DNA of 64,000 nucleotides from Devosia sp. SD17-2 (GTDB lineage: Bacteria > Pseudomonadota > Alphaproteobacteria > Rhizobiales > Devosiaceae): the NCBI RefSeq assembly GCF_029201565.1, contig NZ_CP104002.1:4121001-4185000 (forward strand), in the 5' to 3' direction. The position numbers and the translations under genes were made by a program. The notes beneath the pieces were generated by a model. The model saw nothing but the letters and a program-made list of their open reading frames with translations, was not told the DNA's origin and made no database searches. Shown one piece after another: positions 47,471 through 55,918 of the stretch. How positions within the stretch are numbered: the first letter of the stretch is position 1; every line of letters begins with the position of its first letter.

Positions 47471-49686
47471 GGCATCACGCCGGCGGATGTGGAAACGGCC
47501 CGCAATGTCTCTGGCGGCGGGGGGACGCGAAGGCGCAGAGCATTGCCGACTACGATCACGGATGACAAGGACATGGCGGCCGCCGCAACTAGAGGGGTTG
47601 CATAGCCCAGGATGGCCACTGGTACTGCGATTGCGTTGTAAATCACCGCAAAGCCCAAGTTCTGTCGGATCAAACGCTCGGCATCCCGGGCAACGGCTCG
47701 CGTATGGGAAACTGCAGAAAGGCTGTCCTTGAGGAAGACGAAATCGGCAGCGTTGCGTCCGACATCGGCAGCGCCCGACGGCGCCATGGACACGTCGGCG
47801 CCGGCGAGGGCAGGCGCATCGTTAAGCCCATCGCCCACCATCAGCACGCTGTGTCCCTTGGCGCGCAACGACGCGATTAACTCAAGCTTGCCGGCGGGCA
47901 GCACGTCGCCGAACGCATCATCCACTCCAATTTCAGCAGCTACGCGGGCGACTACTGCCGCTTCGTCTCCCGACACCAGCATCACCTTGAGTCCGTCAGC
48001 CTGCAGTGACGCGACGGTGGTCTTGACGTCTGCCCGCAATTGATCCTCGAAGCGGAAGGCGGCAAGCATTTCGCCGTTTTGTGACAGAACAGTGCCTCGC
48101 GCAGCTCCAGGCTCATTAAGGGCCCAGTCGGCGCGGCCGAGGCGATAAAGATCCTGCCCTATCCAACCCTCGACTCCCAGGCCAGCCCTCTCGGCGACGC
48201 TGTCAAGCACCACCGCGTCGGGTTGATCGGCAGCTTCCACCAGGGCCACCGACAGCGGATGGCGCGAACTGGCCGCCAGGGCTGCGGCAATGGCCATGGC
48301 CGGGCGCGCGATATCGAGGGCATTGAGCAGGATCGGCCTGCCCACGGTCACGGTACCCGTCTTGTCCAGCACTACGGTGTCAATGGTGGCAATGCGCTCG
48401 AGGCCAGTGCCGTCCTTGGTAAGGATGGAGCGTTCAAACAGCCGGCGCGCTGCCACCACCTGCACGATCGGAACGGCAAGCCCCAGGGCGCAGGGGCAGG
48501 TGATGATCAGCACGGTGATCGCCACGCTGATCGAATGGTGCCAGTCGCCCGACAGCAGCACCCAGCCGCCAAAGGTCAGCAGCGCCGTGAGATGGACAAC
48601 CGGCGAATATAGCTGGGCCGCGCGATCGGCGATGCGCCGATAGCGGGCGCGGCCACCCTCGGCAGCTTCCATCAGGCGGACCATCTCGGCGAGGAACGAG
48701 TTCGCCGCAACCGCCGTGGCGCGCATCTGCAACGGGCCGGTGAGGTTGAGCGTCCCGGCGCGCAAGGCCGTCCCTACTGAGGCGAGCTGCGGCATTGCCT
48801 CCCCAGATACCATCGCTACGTCCACGTCGGAGCTGCCATGTTCGACCACGCCATCCACCGGCACCCGGTCACCGGCTACCAGAACGATGCGGTCGCCCAC
48901 CTCGATCTCGCCCACCGGCACATATTCGCGCGTGTCGTCTGACCGCAGGATATTCGCGCCGCGGGCGGCGAGCCGCGCCAGACCCCGAACCGCCGTGCGC
49001 GCCCGTTCGCGCATCATGTGATCGAGTGTGCGCCCGATCAGCAGGAAAAACAGCAGAGTGACCGAGGCGTCGAAATAGGCGTGGTGCCGCTCCGTAAGTG
49101 TCTCGAAGACGCTCAGTGCGAAGGCAAGGATAACCCCCAGTGAAATGGGAACATCCATGTTGGTGCGGCCATGGCGCAGCGCCTGCCAGGCCGAACGAAA
49201 GAACACCTGGCCTGAATAGGCCAGCGTCGGCAGCGCAATGAGTGCCGAAATCCAGTGAAACAGCTGTCGAGCCTCGTTGCTGGCCCCAGACCAGACGGAA
49301 ACTGACAGCAACATGATGTTGCTTGCCGCAAAGCCCGCCACCGCCATGGCGCGGATCAGCTTGCCGAGTTCGGCATCCTTGGCTTCGGGCAGATCGTCGC
49401 AATAATTGGCGGGATAGCCAAGGCGATCGAGCGTACGTCGCAGCGGCGGGGGCGCATCGCGGCCCTGCCACTCCACCGCGACACGCCGGGTGGACAGGTT
49501 GACCCTTGCATTCTGGACGCCGGGCAAGGCGTTTAGGGACTTTTCCACACGCCGGATGCAGACGCCGCAATGGACGTCGGGCACAGACAGTTCGGTGCGG
49601 AACGTGCCGCTCTTGAGCGGGCGGCTCGCCAGCAGCAGTTCATCACTGCCGGTATGTGCTTCCGCGCTCGCGGCCATCACCGTCAT
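47467..49686 (-). CDS. ccoI: Copper-transporting P-type ATPase for cbb3 oxidase
   Basis: A 739-residue CcoI/FixI protein from ATG 49686. An N-terminal heavy-metal-binding region (VPDVHCGVCIRRVEKSLNALPGV, CxxC), eight membrane helices, the metal site TCPCALGLAVP, the phosphorylation motif DKTGTVTVGRP, SSRHPLSVALVEA (HP motif) and the hinge GDGLNDAPALAGADV are present. It delivers copper for CuB assembly. A longer upstream frame lies inside the DUF2189 gene and is not used. Confidence 0.95.
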   Translation of the reverse strand: MTVMAASAEAHTGSDELLLASRPLKSGTFRTELSVPDVHCGVCIRRVEKSLNALPGVQNARVNLSTRRVAVEWQGRDAPPPLRRTLDRLGYPANYCDDLPEAKDAELGKLIRAMAVAGFAASNIMLLSVSVWSGASNEARQLFHWISALIALPTLAYSGQVFFRSAWQALRHGRTNMDVPISLGVILAFALSVFETLTERHHAYFDASVTLLFFLLIGRTLDHMMRERARTAVRGLARLAARGANILRSDDTREYVPVGEIEVGDRIVLVAGDRVPVDGVVEHGSSDVDVAMVSGEAMPQLASVGTALRAGTLNLTGPLQMRATAVAANSFLAEMVRLMEAAEGGRARYRRIADRAAQLYSPVVHLTALLTFGGWVLLSGDWHHSISVAITVLIITCPCALGLAVPIVQVVAARRLFERSILTKDGTGLERIATIDTVVLDKTGTVTVGRPILLNALDIARPAMAIAAALAASSRHPLSVALVEAADQPDAVVLDSVAERAGLGVEGWIGQDLYRLGRADWALNEPGAARGTVLSQNGEMLAAFRFEDQLRADVKTTVASLQADGLKVMLVSGDEAAVVARVAAEIGVDDAFGDVLPAGKLELIASLRAKGHSVLMVGDGLNDAPALAGADVSMAPSGAADVGRNAADFVFLKDSLSAVSHTRAVARDAERLIRQNLGFAVIYNAIAVPVAILGYATPLVAAAAMSLSSVIVVGNALRLRVPPPPETLRAVSTSAGVMP

Positions 49687-49694
49687 CGCTGGCC

Positions 49695-50498
49695 TCACCT
49701 GATGGCTTTGTATGCGTGCCAGGTGGCATGCCCGAGCAGGGGGAATACGATGATCATGCCGATCAATGCCGTGGCAACGGAGAGGGCGACCAGCACCATG
49801 ACTACGGCCCCCCAGGCGATCATCACCCAGACATTGTTCCACACCAGGGCAAAGCTCACGCCCATGGCGGTGAGGGCGTCGCTGCGCTCGTTGAGCAGCA
49901 TGGGTATGGAAAAGACACTGACGGCAAAGGCTAGCGCGGCAAACAGTCCACCCACGATGGTGCCGGTAAACAGCAGGCCCCATCCCAGCGGGGTGGTGAC
50001 CAGCAGGATCAACATCTGGTCAAAGCCGGGAAAGGCCTTGTAGCCAAAGAACAGGGCGTAGAGCAACACCGCAGCCCGCATCCAGACCATCATCAGCAGC
50101 ATCAACAGCAGGCCGGCAAAGATAACTTGAGAGCCCGACCTAGCCTTGGTGACAAGCATGCGATCAAGGTTGGCGCGTCCGCCCTCCTCAAGAATCCGGC
50201 TCTTTTCATAGAGGCCTATGGCTATCACGGGCGCCACGATCATAAAGCCCGACAGGGCCGGGAAAAGCACATAGTCCCAGCCGAAGGTGAACATGACATA
50301 GATCAAGAGCGCCGACAGTGCCGCCACCAGTACCCCATAGGCAAGGCTTTGCAGGGGGTCGCGCCACAGGTCTTGCCACCCCGCACCGAGCCAGGTGAAC
50401 ACGATCGAGAGCGGGAGGTGCCGCTGCTTGTTCGGATCAAGGGTCTCCTTGACGGTCGAGGTTTCCGAGAGGAGGCCGTAGTGGTTGGCGTCGGACAT
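49695..50498 (-). CDS. DUF2189 membrane protein
   Basis: A 267-residue protein from ATG 50498 with GGAGAAA upstream. About six hydrophobic segments; the early motif WLGAGWQDLWRDPLQSLAYGVLVAALSALLI and GLYEKSRILEEGGRANL are typical of DUF2189. The family turns up near cytochrome oxidase gene clusters, including cbb3, so an oxidase-linked role is suspected. It lies between ccoP and ccoI, 8 bases upstream of the latter. Confidence 0.85.
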   Translation of the reverse strand: MSDANHYGLLSETSTVKETLDPNKQRHLPLSIVFTWLGAGWQDLWRDPLQSLAYGVLVAALSALLIYVMFTFGWDYVLFPALSGFMIVAPVIAIGLYEKSRILEEGGRANLDRMLVTKARSGSQVIFAGLLLMLLMMVWMRAAVLLYALFFGYKAFPGFDQMLILLVTTPLGWGLLFTGTIVGGLFAALAFAVSVFSIPMLLNERSDALTAMGVSFALVWNNVWVMIAWGAVVMVLVALSVATALIGMIIVFPLLGHATWHAYKAIR

Positions 50499-50516
50499 CT
50501 TTTTCTCCACAAACCG

Positions 50517-50720
50517 TCAGCAGGAAGACTTGGCGGCGCTGAACTGCCCGGGCGTCGCCACACCGGGCTTGCCATGTGCCACGCACTCGGGCTGCGACTG
50601 CAGCGCCACGTAGAGCAGGTGTGCATTGGCAGCGAGGAAGATGCCCATGACCGTCAGCACGATCGCGGCGCCGATGGCAAGGCGCCGCCAGGGCGGCGCC
50701 GACCCAGCCCGCGCCGTCAT
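50517..50720 (-). CDS. 67-residue single-pass membrane protein in the cco cluster
   Basis: From ATG 50720: a basic N-terminus (MTARAGSAPPWRRL), one membrane helix (AIGAAIVLTVMGIFLAANAHLLYVAL), then a short outer part with two cysteines (SQPECVAHG...SSC). ATG overlaps the ccoP stop by 4 bases. The position is that of CcoH in some cbb3 clusters, but the sequence is far shorter and not recognisably CcoH. Unknown. Confidence 0.65.
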   Translation of the reverse strand: MTARAGSAPPWRRLAIGAAIVLTVMGIFLAANAHLLYVALQSQPECVAHGKPGVATPGQFSAAKSSC

Positions 50721-51601
50721 GGCGAGGCCATCCCCAATACATAGACATAGAGAGCCAGGGTCTTAATCTCAGTTGCTGTCAGACGCTCGTCCCAGGTCGG
50801 CATGTGGCCGGTCCGACCGCCGTGTACGGACTCGATGATGTCTTCTATAGTACCACCATAAAGCCAGGCCGCATCGGTCAGGTTCGGCGCTCCGATATCG
50901 GCTATGCCGGCGCCGCTTTCACCGTGACATCCAGAGCAATTATCGATGAACAATTGCTGGCCCGCTGCAATGGTGTCGACATTATCAACCGTCGAATATT
51001 CGGGCTGGCTCATTGAATAAACATATTGGGCCACTTGACGTACTTCGGGCCGGCTCAGCGTGGCGTCGCGGCCAAAGGCGGGCATTTGCGAGGTGCGGGA
51101 TTCATCATGGCGGGTATTTATGCCCACGCGCAAGGTTTCTGCGATCGCTTCCGGGCTACCATCGCCCCATAGCCAGTCGCCATCGGTGAGATCAGGATAG
51201 CTGCTGCGCCCGGTGCCGTTGAGCCCATGGCAGGCAGCGCAGTTGTCGCCAAACAACTGCCGCCCGCTCTGCGCTACGTTGGTCATCAGTGCCTCGTCGG
51301 CCTGGATCTGATCGAAGGGGAGCGCGGCAATCTGCGAGGTCCAGGGTTGGCGGGCCCTCTGATTACCCACGATGACCTGTTCCACCGTTTCTCTCTGGTC
51401 GATCCCCAGAATGCCCTTGGTATACGTCCAGCCAAGCGGAAAGGCGGGCATCAGGACCCACCATACCAAGGCGAACAAATGCGTGACGACGATGAACCAT
51501 AGGATGCCGCGCGGAACAGGTGTATCCAGCTCCTTGATGCCGTTCCACTCGTGCCCAGTGGTCTGCTCCCCACTGACCGGGTCAATCTCGGTCTTGCTCA
51601 C
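50717..51601 (-). CDS. ccoP: cbb3 cytochrome c oxidase, diheme subunit CcoP
   Basis: A 294-residue protein starting at GTG 51601, with AGGAGGA at good spacing; an upstream frame to 51853 is in ccoO sequence and not used. An N-terminal membrane helix (PRGILWFIVVTHLFALVWWVLMPAFPLG) is followed by two cytochrome c domains with CAACHG and CSGCHG heme sites and Met ligands. The GTGA overlap with ccoQ shows translational coupling. Confidence 0.97.
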   Translation of the reverse strand: MSKTEIDPVSGEQTTGHEWNGIKELDTPVPRGILWFIVVTHLFALVWWVLMPAFPLGWTYTKGILGIDQRETVEQVIVGNQRARQPWTSQIAALPFDQIQADEALMTNVAQSGRQLFGDNCAACHGLNGTGRSSYPDLTDGDWLWGDGSPEAIAETLRVGINTRHDESRTSQMPAFGRDATLSRPEVRQVAQYVYSMSQPEYSTVDNVDTIAAGQQLFIDNCSGCHGESGAGIADIGAPNLTDAAWLYGGTIEDIIESVHGGRTGHMPTWDERLTATEIKTLALYVYVLGMASP

Positions 51602-51762
51602 GGACGATCCTCCTCGCGCAACACGGATGTTTTGGCGGCGTCGAACTTCTTCCGGTTCCTGGGCCAGAAAGTATAAACTAGCACGGCGGCGGTCATGGCC
51701 AGCAGGTAGAACAGACCCCAGCTCTTGGCGAAGGCGGTGAGTGTCGCATAATCGAAGGACAT
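51598..51762 (-). CDS. ccoQ: cbb3 oxidase subunit CcoQ
   Basis: A 54-residue membrane protein: MSFDYATLTAFAKSWGLFYL, one helix, then VYTFWPRNRKKFDAAKTSVL and an acidic end. The FAKSWGLFYL...YTFWPRNRKKFDxAA pattern is typical for CcoQ/FixQ, which stabilises the complex. Confidence 0.95.
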   Translation of the reverse strand: MSFDYATLTAFAKSWGLFYLLAMTAAVLVYTFWPRNRKKFDAAKTSVLREEDRP

Positions 51763-51767
51763 GATCG

Positions 51768-52550
51768 CTACTCCTCTGCCTGGTCCACTGCAGCTCCGGC
51801 TGCAACGGGGTCGGACGGCAGTTCAGGCGCGGCCGTGTCGAGATAAGCGGCATCGGTGAGTTGGCCCAATACCTGCAAGTAGGCGATCAGGGCGTCCAGT
51901 TCCGTAACGCTGGTGGTTACGCCATCAAAAGCGCTGATCTGGGTCGCCTCGCCATAGCGCTCGACCATGGCATAGGCATTGTCGGAGTCGGGCGTCGCCT
52001 GTCCGAGGGTGTCTCGGGCGGCTTCGGCGATCATTTCGTCGGTATAGGGCACGCCCAGCGCCTGCTGTGCCGCCAGATGGGCGGAGAGGCTCGATGCATC
52101 CACCTGCGTGCGTGCCAGCCACGGATAGGCGGGCATGTTGGATTCGGGCACGACGTCACGCGGATTGTTCATATGCATCGCGTGCCAGACATCGGAATAC
52201 TTGCCGCCAACGCGGGCCAGATCTGGACCGGTGCGTTTTGATCCCCACTGCATGGGTCGGTCATACTGCGACTCGACAGCAAGGGAATAAGGGCCGTAGC
52301 GGTCTACTTCATCCGCGAGCGTCCGAATCATCTGGGAATGGCAGGCGTAGCAGCCTTCCCGGATGTAGATGTTACGACCGGCCAACTCGAGCGGGGTATA
52401 GACCCGCATGTCTGGTACTGTTTCGACGGTCTCGTCGATCGTGAACAGCGGGGCGATCTCTACGATGCCGCCAACGCTGGCAGCGGCGATGATGAGCAGG
52501 ACGAAGCCAATTGCGTTGCGTTCGACTTTGCGGTGAAAGAACTCGGCCAT
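51768..52550 (-). CDS. ccoO: cbb3 cytochrome c oxidase, monoheme subunit CcoO
   Basis: A 260-residue protein. One N-terminal membrane helix (AIGFVLLIIAAASVGGIVEIAPLF), the heme site EGCYACHSQMIRTLADEVDRYG and GSKRTGPDLARVGGKYSDVWH follow, all characteristic of CcoO/FixO. 2 bases separate it from ccoN and 5 from ccoQ. Confidence 0.97.
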   Translation of the reverse strand: MAEFFHRKVERNAIGFVLLIIAAASVGGIVEIAPLFTIDETVETVPDMRVYTPLELAGRNIYIREGCYACHSQMIRTLADEVDRYGPYSLAVESQYDRPMQWGSKRTGPDLARVGGKYSDVWHAMHMNNPRDVVPESNMPAYPWLARTQVDASSLSAHLAAQQALGVPYTDEMIAEAARDTLGQATPDSDNAYAMVERYGEATQISAFDGVTTSVTELDALIAYLQVLGQLTDAAYLDTAAPELPSDPVAAGAAVDQAEE

Positions 52551-52552
52551 GA

Positions 52553-54202
52553 CTACTCCGCAGGGCTTGGGACTGCGCCGGCAGGGGCAAGTTCACCCTC
52601 GTCCAGCTTTTCTTGAACCGGAACGCCTCGCCGCACCGTCATCCAGATGTTGTAAGAGCCCACAATGGCGCCGATCAGGAACAGCAGCCCGCCGATGGTC
52701 CGCGCGATATAGTAGGGATACATGGCGACCAGAGTATCCACGAAGGAGTAGGCCAGCGTGTCACTCTCGGTATAGGTGCGCCACATCAGCCCCTGGATGA
52801 TCCCCGAGTTCCACATGGCGAACACGTAGATCAACGTGCCGGTCAGAGCGAGCCAAAAGTGGACCTCGATAAGGCCGTTAGAATACATGCGCTCGCGCTT
52901 CCAAAGCGCAGGCACCAGCGTGTAGATCGACCCGAATGTAATCAGCGCCACCCAGCCCAGCGCACCAGCGTGAACGTGCCCCACCGTCCAGTCGGTATAG
53001 TGCGAGAGGGAGTTTACCGCGCGCACGGCCATGAACGATCCCTCGAAGGTCGAGAGCCCGTAAAAGATCGCCGCGACGACCATGAAGCGAAGGGTGGCAT
53101 CGTCGCGTACCTTGTGCCAGGCGCCGCGTAGGGTCATCAGCGCATTGCCGGCCGATGCCCAGGACGGCACCAGCAGCATGACGGAAAAGGTCATGCCAAG
53201 AGTCTGCACCCAGTGCGGCAAAGCCGTATAGTGTAGGTGGTGCGAACCAGCCCACATGTAGAAGAAGGTGATGCCCCAGAAACTGAGGATGGACAGCCGG
53301 TAGGAGAAGATTGGTCTATTGGCACGCTTGGGCAGGTAATAATACATCATGGCGAGAAAGCCCGCCGTGAGAAAGAAGGCTACCGCGTTGTGGCCATACC
53401 ACCACTGCACCATTGCATCCTGCACCCCCGGCCAGATCGTGTAGCTCTTGGCACTGGCGAGGCTTACCGGCAGGGCAAGGTTGTTGACGATGTGCAAGAT
53501 CGCCACGACGACGATAAACGCCAAGTAGTACCAGTTGGCGACGTAAATATGGGGTTCTTTGCGCCGAGCAAGAGTGCGGAGAAACAGCACGAAGTACGTC
53601 ACCCAGACGATTACAAGCCAGATGTCAGCATACCATTCAGGCTCGGCATATTCCTTGGATTGGGTAATGCCCATGCCATAGCCAGTGACGGCCATGATGC
53701 AGAACAGATTGTAACCAAAGATGACGAACCAAGGGCTTACATGCCCGGCGAGGCGCGCCCGGCTGGTACGCTGGACAACATGGAATGAAGTGGCGATGAG
53801 GGCATTGCCACCGAAGCCGAAGATGACGCCAGTCGTATGAGCGGGGCGTAACCGGCCAAAAGTAGACCAGGCCGTGTCGAAATTAAGAGCCGGCCAAGCC
53901 AACTGCGCTGCGACCCATACCCCGACGAACATCCCGAAAATGGCCCAGGCCATGGTCAGGGCAATGCCCACCTTGATCGGATCGTCGTAATAGCTTGTCG
54001 CTCGGTTTTCGCTCGGTTCGGGCAGGCTTAGCCGCGGCAAAATATAAGCAGCCGCCGACAAGCATAGCAGAATGACCATAAGACCATGGACCCCAATAGG
54101 GTCCCACCGCCCCGGCACTGCAAGCAACAGCGCCCCTAGCCCTATCAGCGTAAGCAGCAAGAGGCACAGCCGCCGCTCGTCATGTGTCAATCCTGCAACC
54201 AT
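52553..54202 (-). CDS. ccoN: cbb3 cytochrome c oxidase, catalytic subunit CcoN
   Basis: A 549-residue heme-copper oxidase subunit with 14 or so helices. High-spin heme and CuB ligands are visible in MVQWWYGHNAVAFFLTAGF and GSHHLHYTALPHW; FLAMMYYYLPKRANRP and DWTVGHVHAGALGWVALITFG are family marks. It catalyses O2 reduction at high affinity, with proton pumping, so it supports microaerobic growth. First gene of the operon, 90 bases after an FNR/FixK-type box. Confidence 0.97.
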   Translation of the reverse strand: MVAGLTHDERRLCLLLLTLIGLGALLLAVPGRWDPIGVHGLMVILLCLSAAAYILPRLSLPEPSENRATSYYDDPIKVGIALTMAWAIFGMFVGVWVAAQLAWPALNFDTAWSTFGRLRPAHTTGVIFGFGGNALIATSFHVVQRTSRARLAGHVSPWFVIFGYNLFCIMAVTGYGMGITQSKEYAEPEWYADIWLVIVWVTYFVLFLRTLARRKEPHIYVANWYYLAFIVVVAILHIVNNLALPVSLASAKSYTIWPGVQDAMVQWWYGHNAVAFFLTAGFLAMMYYYLPKRANRPIFSYRLSILSFWGITFFYMWAGSHHLHYTALPHWVQTLGMTFSVMLLVPSWASAGNALMTLRGAWHKVRDDATLRFMVVAAIFYGLSTFEGSFMAVRAVNSLSHYTDWTVGHVHAGALGWVALITFGSIYTLVPALWKRERMYSNGLIEVHFWLALTGTLIYVFAMWNSGIIQGLMWRTYTESDTLAYSFVDTLVAMYPYYIARTIGGLLFLIGAIVGSYNIWMTVRRGVPVQEKLDEGELAPAGAVPSPAE

Positions 54203-54291
54203 TAAGCAGATCCTCTAATCCTTGCCCGTTCGCCGCCTTGAGCGGTTCGGATCCCTACCTCTGTCTCTACTACCAATTGTCGCATTCAAGT

Positions 54292-54305
54292 TTGTTCTGC
54301 GTCAA
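54292..54305. promoter_or_regulatory. FNR/FixK box upstream of ccoN
   Basis: TTGTTCTGCGTCAA matches TTGAT-N4-GTCAA at all but one position. It lies about 90 bases before the ccoN start, a normal distance for activation by an FNR/FixK-type regulator at low oxygen. No such regulator is in the window. Confidence 0.75.
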
Positions 54306-54578
54306 AGAGAGCGCGACGGCTAAACGTAGCCATTGTCACACCAACCAACGAGACAGTTCAAGTAGGCGGATGATGAACCTGTGACTTGGCTTGGTCGTTC
54401 AATGCCGCTGACACGAACACAATTAAAAAAGAAGTTGAAGAGGCCACAACAGCGAGCTTGAAATAGCTCAACTACTTTTTCCAGTGAACGCGGCACTTGA
54501 AATCCAAAAATGCCTGCTACACATTGGCTTTCGAGCCCAAACTGCTGAAAGCCCCGTGCTTCCGGAAGTCCCGGAGAG

Positions 54579-54595
54579 TCCCTCTCTCTCCGCCA
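54579..54595. other. Right attachment site (attR) of the island
   Basis: Exact copy of the 17 bases at the 3' end of tRNA-Ser(GGA). No other part of a tRNA is present here, as expected for the distal copy. Confidence 0.88.
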
Positions 54596-54731
54596 TTCTT
54601 CCAATTTTCCTTTTTCGGACCGCTCCTGCTTTCGCGCCGGGGGTTTGACGCTGGGCGTAACCCTTCACATTCGGCCCGGTGAAACCTTTGCCCCCCGTTC
54701 GGATTGAATGGGGAGAGCAAGGAGTTTTGCC

Positions 54732-54971
54732 ATGACTTTTCCCGCAGATCCCGCGCAGCGGCAGCCCAAGGGCGATCATAATCGCCGCCTGGCACTTGGA
54801 CTTGAGCCGGAGGCTCTGGCCGCCGAAGCCGGCGTGACCGTTGAGCAATTGCGTGATTATGAGCGCACCGGCCCGGACCAGGATTTCGACCTCGACGTGG
54901 CCCAGCGCGTCGGTGCTGCGCTCGAACGTATCGAAGCCAATCCACCCCCGACCCAATCCGTCATCACCTGA
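54732..54971 (+). CDS. Small HTH-like protein
   Basis: A 79-residue protein, ATG 54732 with AAGGAG upstream. RLALGLEPEALAAEAGVTVEQLRDYERTG has the spacing of a Cro/XRE-type helix-turn-helix, followed by an acidic helix (FDLDVAQRVGAALERIEA). It is the first gene to the right of the island. Small size suggests a modulator and not a complete repressor. Family not recognised. Confidence 0.6.
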   Translation: MTFPADPAQRQPKGDHNRRLALGLEPEALAAEAGVTVEQLRDYERTGPDQDFDLDVAQRVGAALERIEANPPPTQSVIT

Positions 54972-55031
54972 GCCGCGGCGGGGAATTTCCGCCGACGGTA
55001 GCTGTGGGTGGTTGGTTGCAGGTTTGGAGAA

Positions 55032-55730
55032 ATGGAACAGGCTGTAAGCGAGCTCGACTGGCAGCGAATGCTGATCGGGGACGATTCGGCGATCGTCTTT
55101 GTCGAGATCCTCATCCGCACCGTCATTATCTATGGCTATACGCTGGCGCTGTTGCGCTGGCTGGGCGGGCGCGCCATCGGGCAATTGTCGACGGTGGAGT
55201 TCCTGCTCGTCATTGCCCTCGGATCGGCCGTCGGCGACGCCATGTTCTATCCGGACGTGCCTCTCCTCCACGCCATGGCGGTGGTCACGCTCGTCGTCCT
55301 TGCCAATAAGGGTCTGGACATGGCCATGGCGCGCAATCGCGCCTTCGAGCGCGCCCTCGACGGGGCGCCCAAGGAAGCGGTCCGCCAGGGTGTGATCCTG
55401 GCCAGCTTTCTCAAGGACAAGGCGCTGACCACCAATGAACTGGCCCAGCAGCTGCGCCAGAGGGGCATCGAGCATCTCGGACAGGTCGAACATGCCTATG
55501 TCGAAACCGATGGCGTGCTCACCGTCTTCAAGAGCGCGCCGCAAGCCCGCCCCGGCTTGCCCATCGTGCCGCCATGGGAGATTGAACACCCCCGGCCCGT
55601 GGCAGCGGATGCTTCTCCAGATGGACCGGTCGCTTGCCTCCATTGCGGATACCTCGCCCAGCCGGCCCATCGGGGCACCTGCCCCAATTGCGGGGGCGAG
55701 CAATGGACCCTCGCGCGCACCGACCGCTAA
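55032..55730 (+). CDS. DUF421 (YetF-like) membrane protein with C-terminal zinc ribbon
   Basis: A 232-residue protein from ATG 55032 (MEQAVSELDW). Two to three N-terminal helices (VEILIRTVIIYGYTLALLRWLGGRAIGQLSTVEFLLVIALGSAVGDAMFY) and the cytosolic YetF domain with AVRQGVILASFLKDKALTTNELAQQLRQRGIEHLGQVEHAYVETDGVLTV. The extra C-terminus carries CLHCGYL...GTCPNCGGEQW, a four-cysteine zinc ribbon not seen in the usual DUF421 protein. Function unknown. Confidence 0.85.
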   Translation: MEQAVSELDWQRMLIGDDSAIVFVEILIRTVIIYGYTLALLRWLGGRAIGQLSTVEFLLVIALGSAVGDAMFYPDVPLLHAMAVVTLVVLANKGLDMAMARNRAFERALDGAPKEAVRQGVILASFLKDKALTTNELAQQLRQRGIEHLGQVEHAYVETDGVLTVFKSAPQARPGLPIVPPWEIEHPRPVAADASPDGPVACLHCGYLAQPAHRGTCPNCGGEQWTLARTDR

Positions 55731-55918
55731 GCTCGGACCGAGGCAAGCACCTCCGCTGCGCCATGGCCCGCGTTATTTTTGCGCGCGCGTCCGCTGCGGC
55801 AGGGCGAAATTCCTCTTCTCGATCGGGATTTAGGTCACTGTGCTTTGCCCGGCTGCCCCGTTTTGGCCATTATTTGGCCAAAGCGGCACATCGGCCGCGA
55901 CGAGAGTAGGGCAAAGCA

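Larger units (their letters stand above)
54203..54731. other. Gene-free stretch of 529 bases with the right island edge
   Basis: Contains the FNR/FixK-type box before ccoN, about 270 bases of lower-GC sequence without a supportable gene, the right attachment site (54579-54595), and a short chromosomal stretch leading to the next gene. Confidence 0.7.

Noticed and set aside
47467..49983. 838-residue version of the P-type ATPase
   Set aside because: The extra 99 N-terminal codons lie in DUF2189 coding sequence; the ATG at 49686 gives the normal CcoI start.
54541..54600. Possible second tRNA-Ser at the right island edge
   Set aside because: Only the last 17 bases match; there is no D-arm, anticodon arm or T-loop, so it is an attachment-site copy.
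54320..54604. 94-codon minus-strand open frame at the right island edge
   Set aside because: No ribosome binding site, no family resemblance, and it runs through the attachment site.
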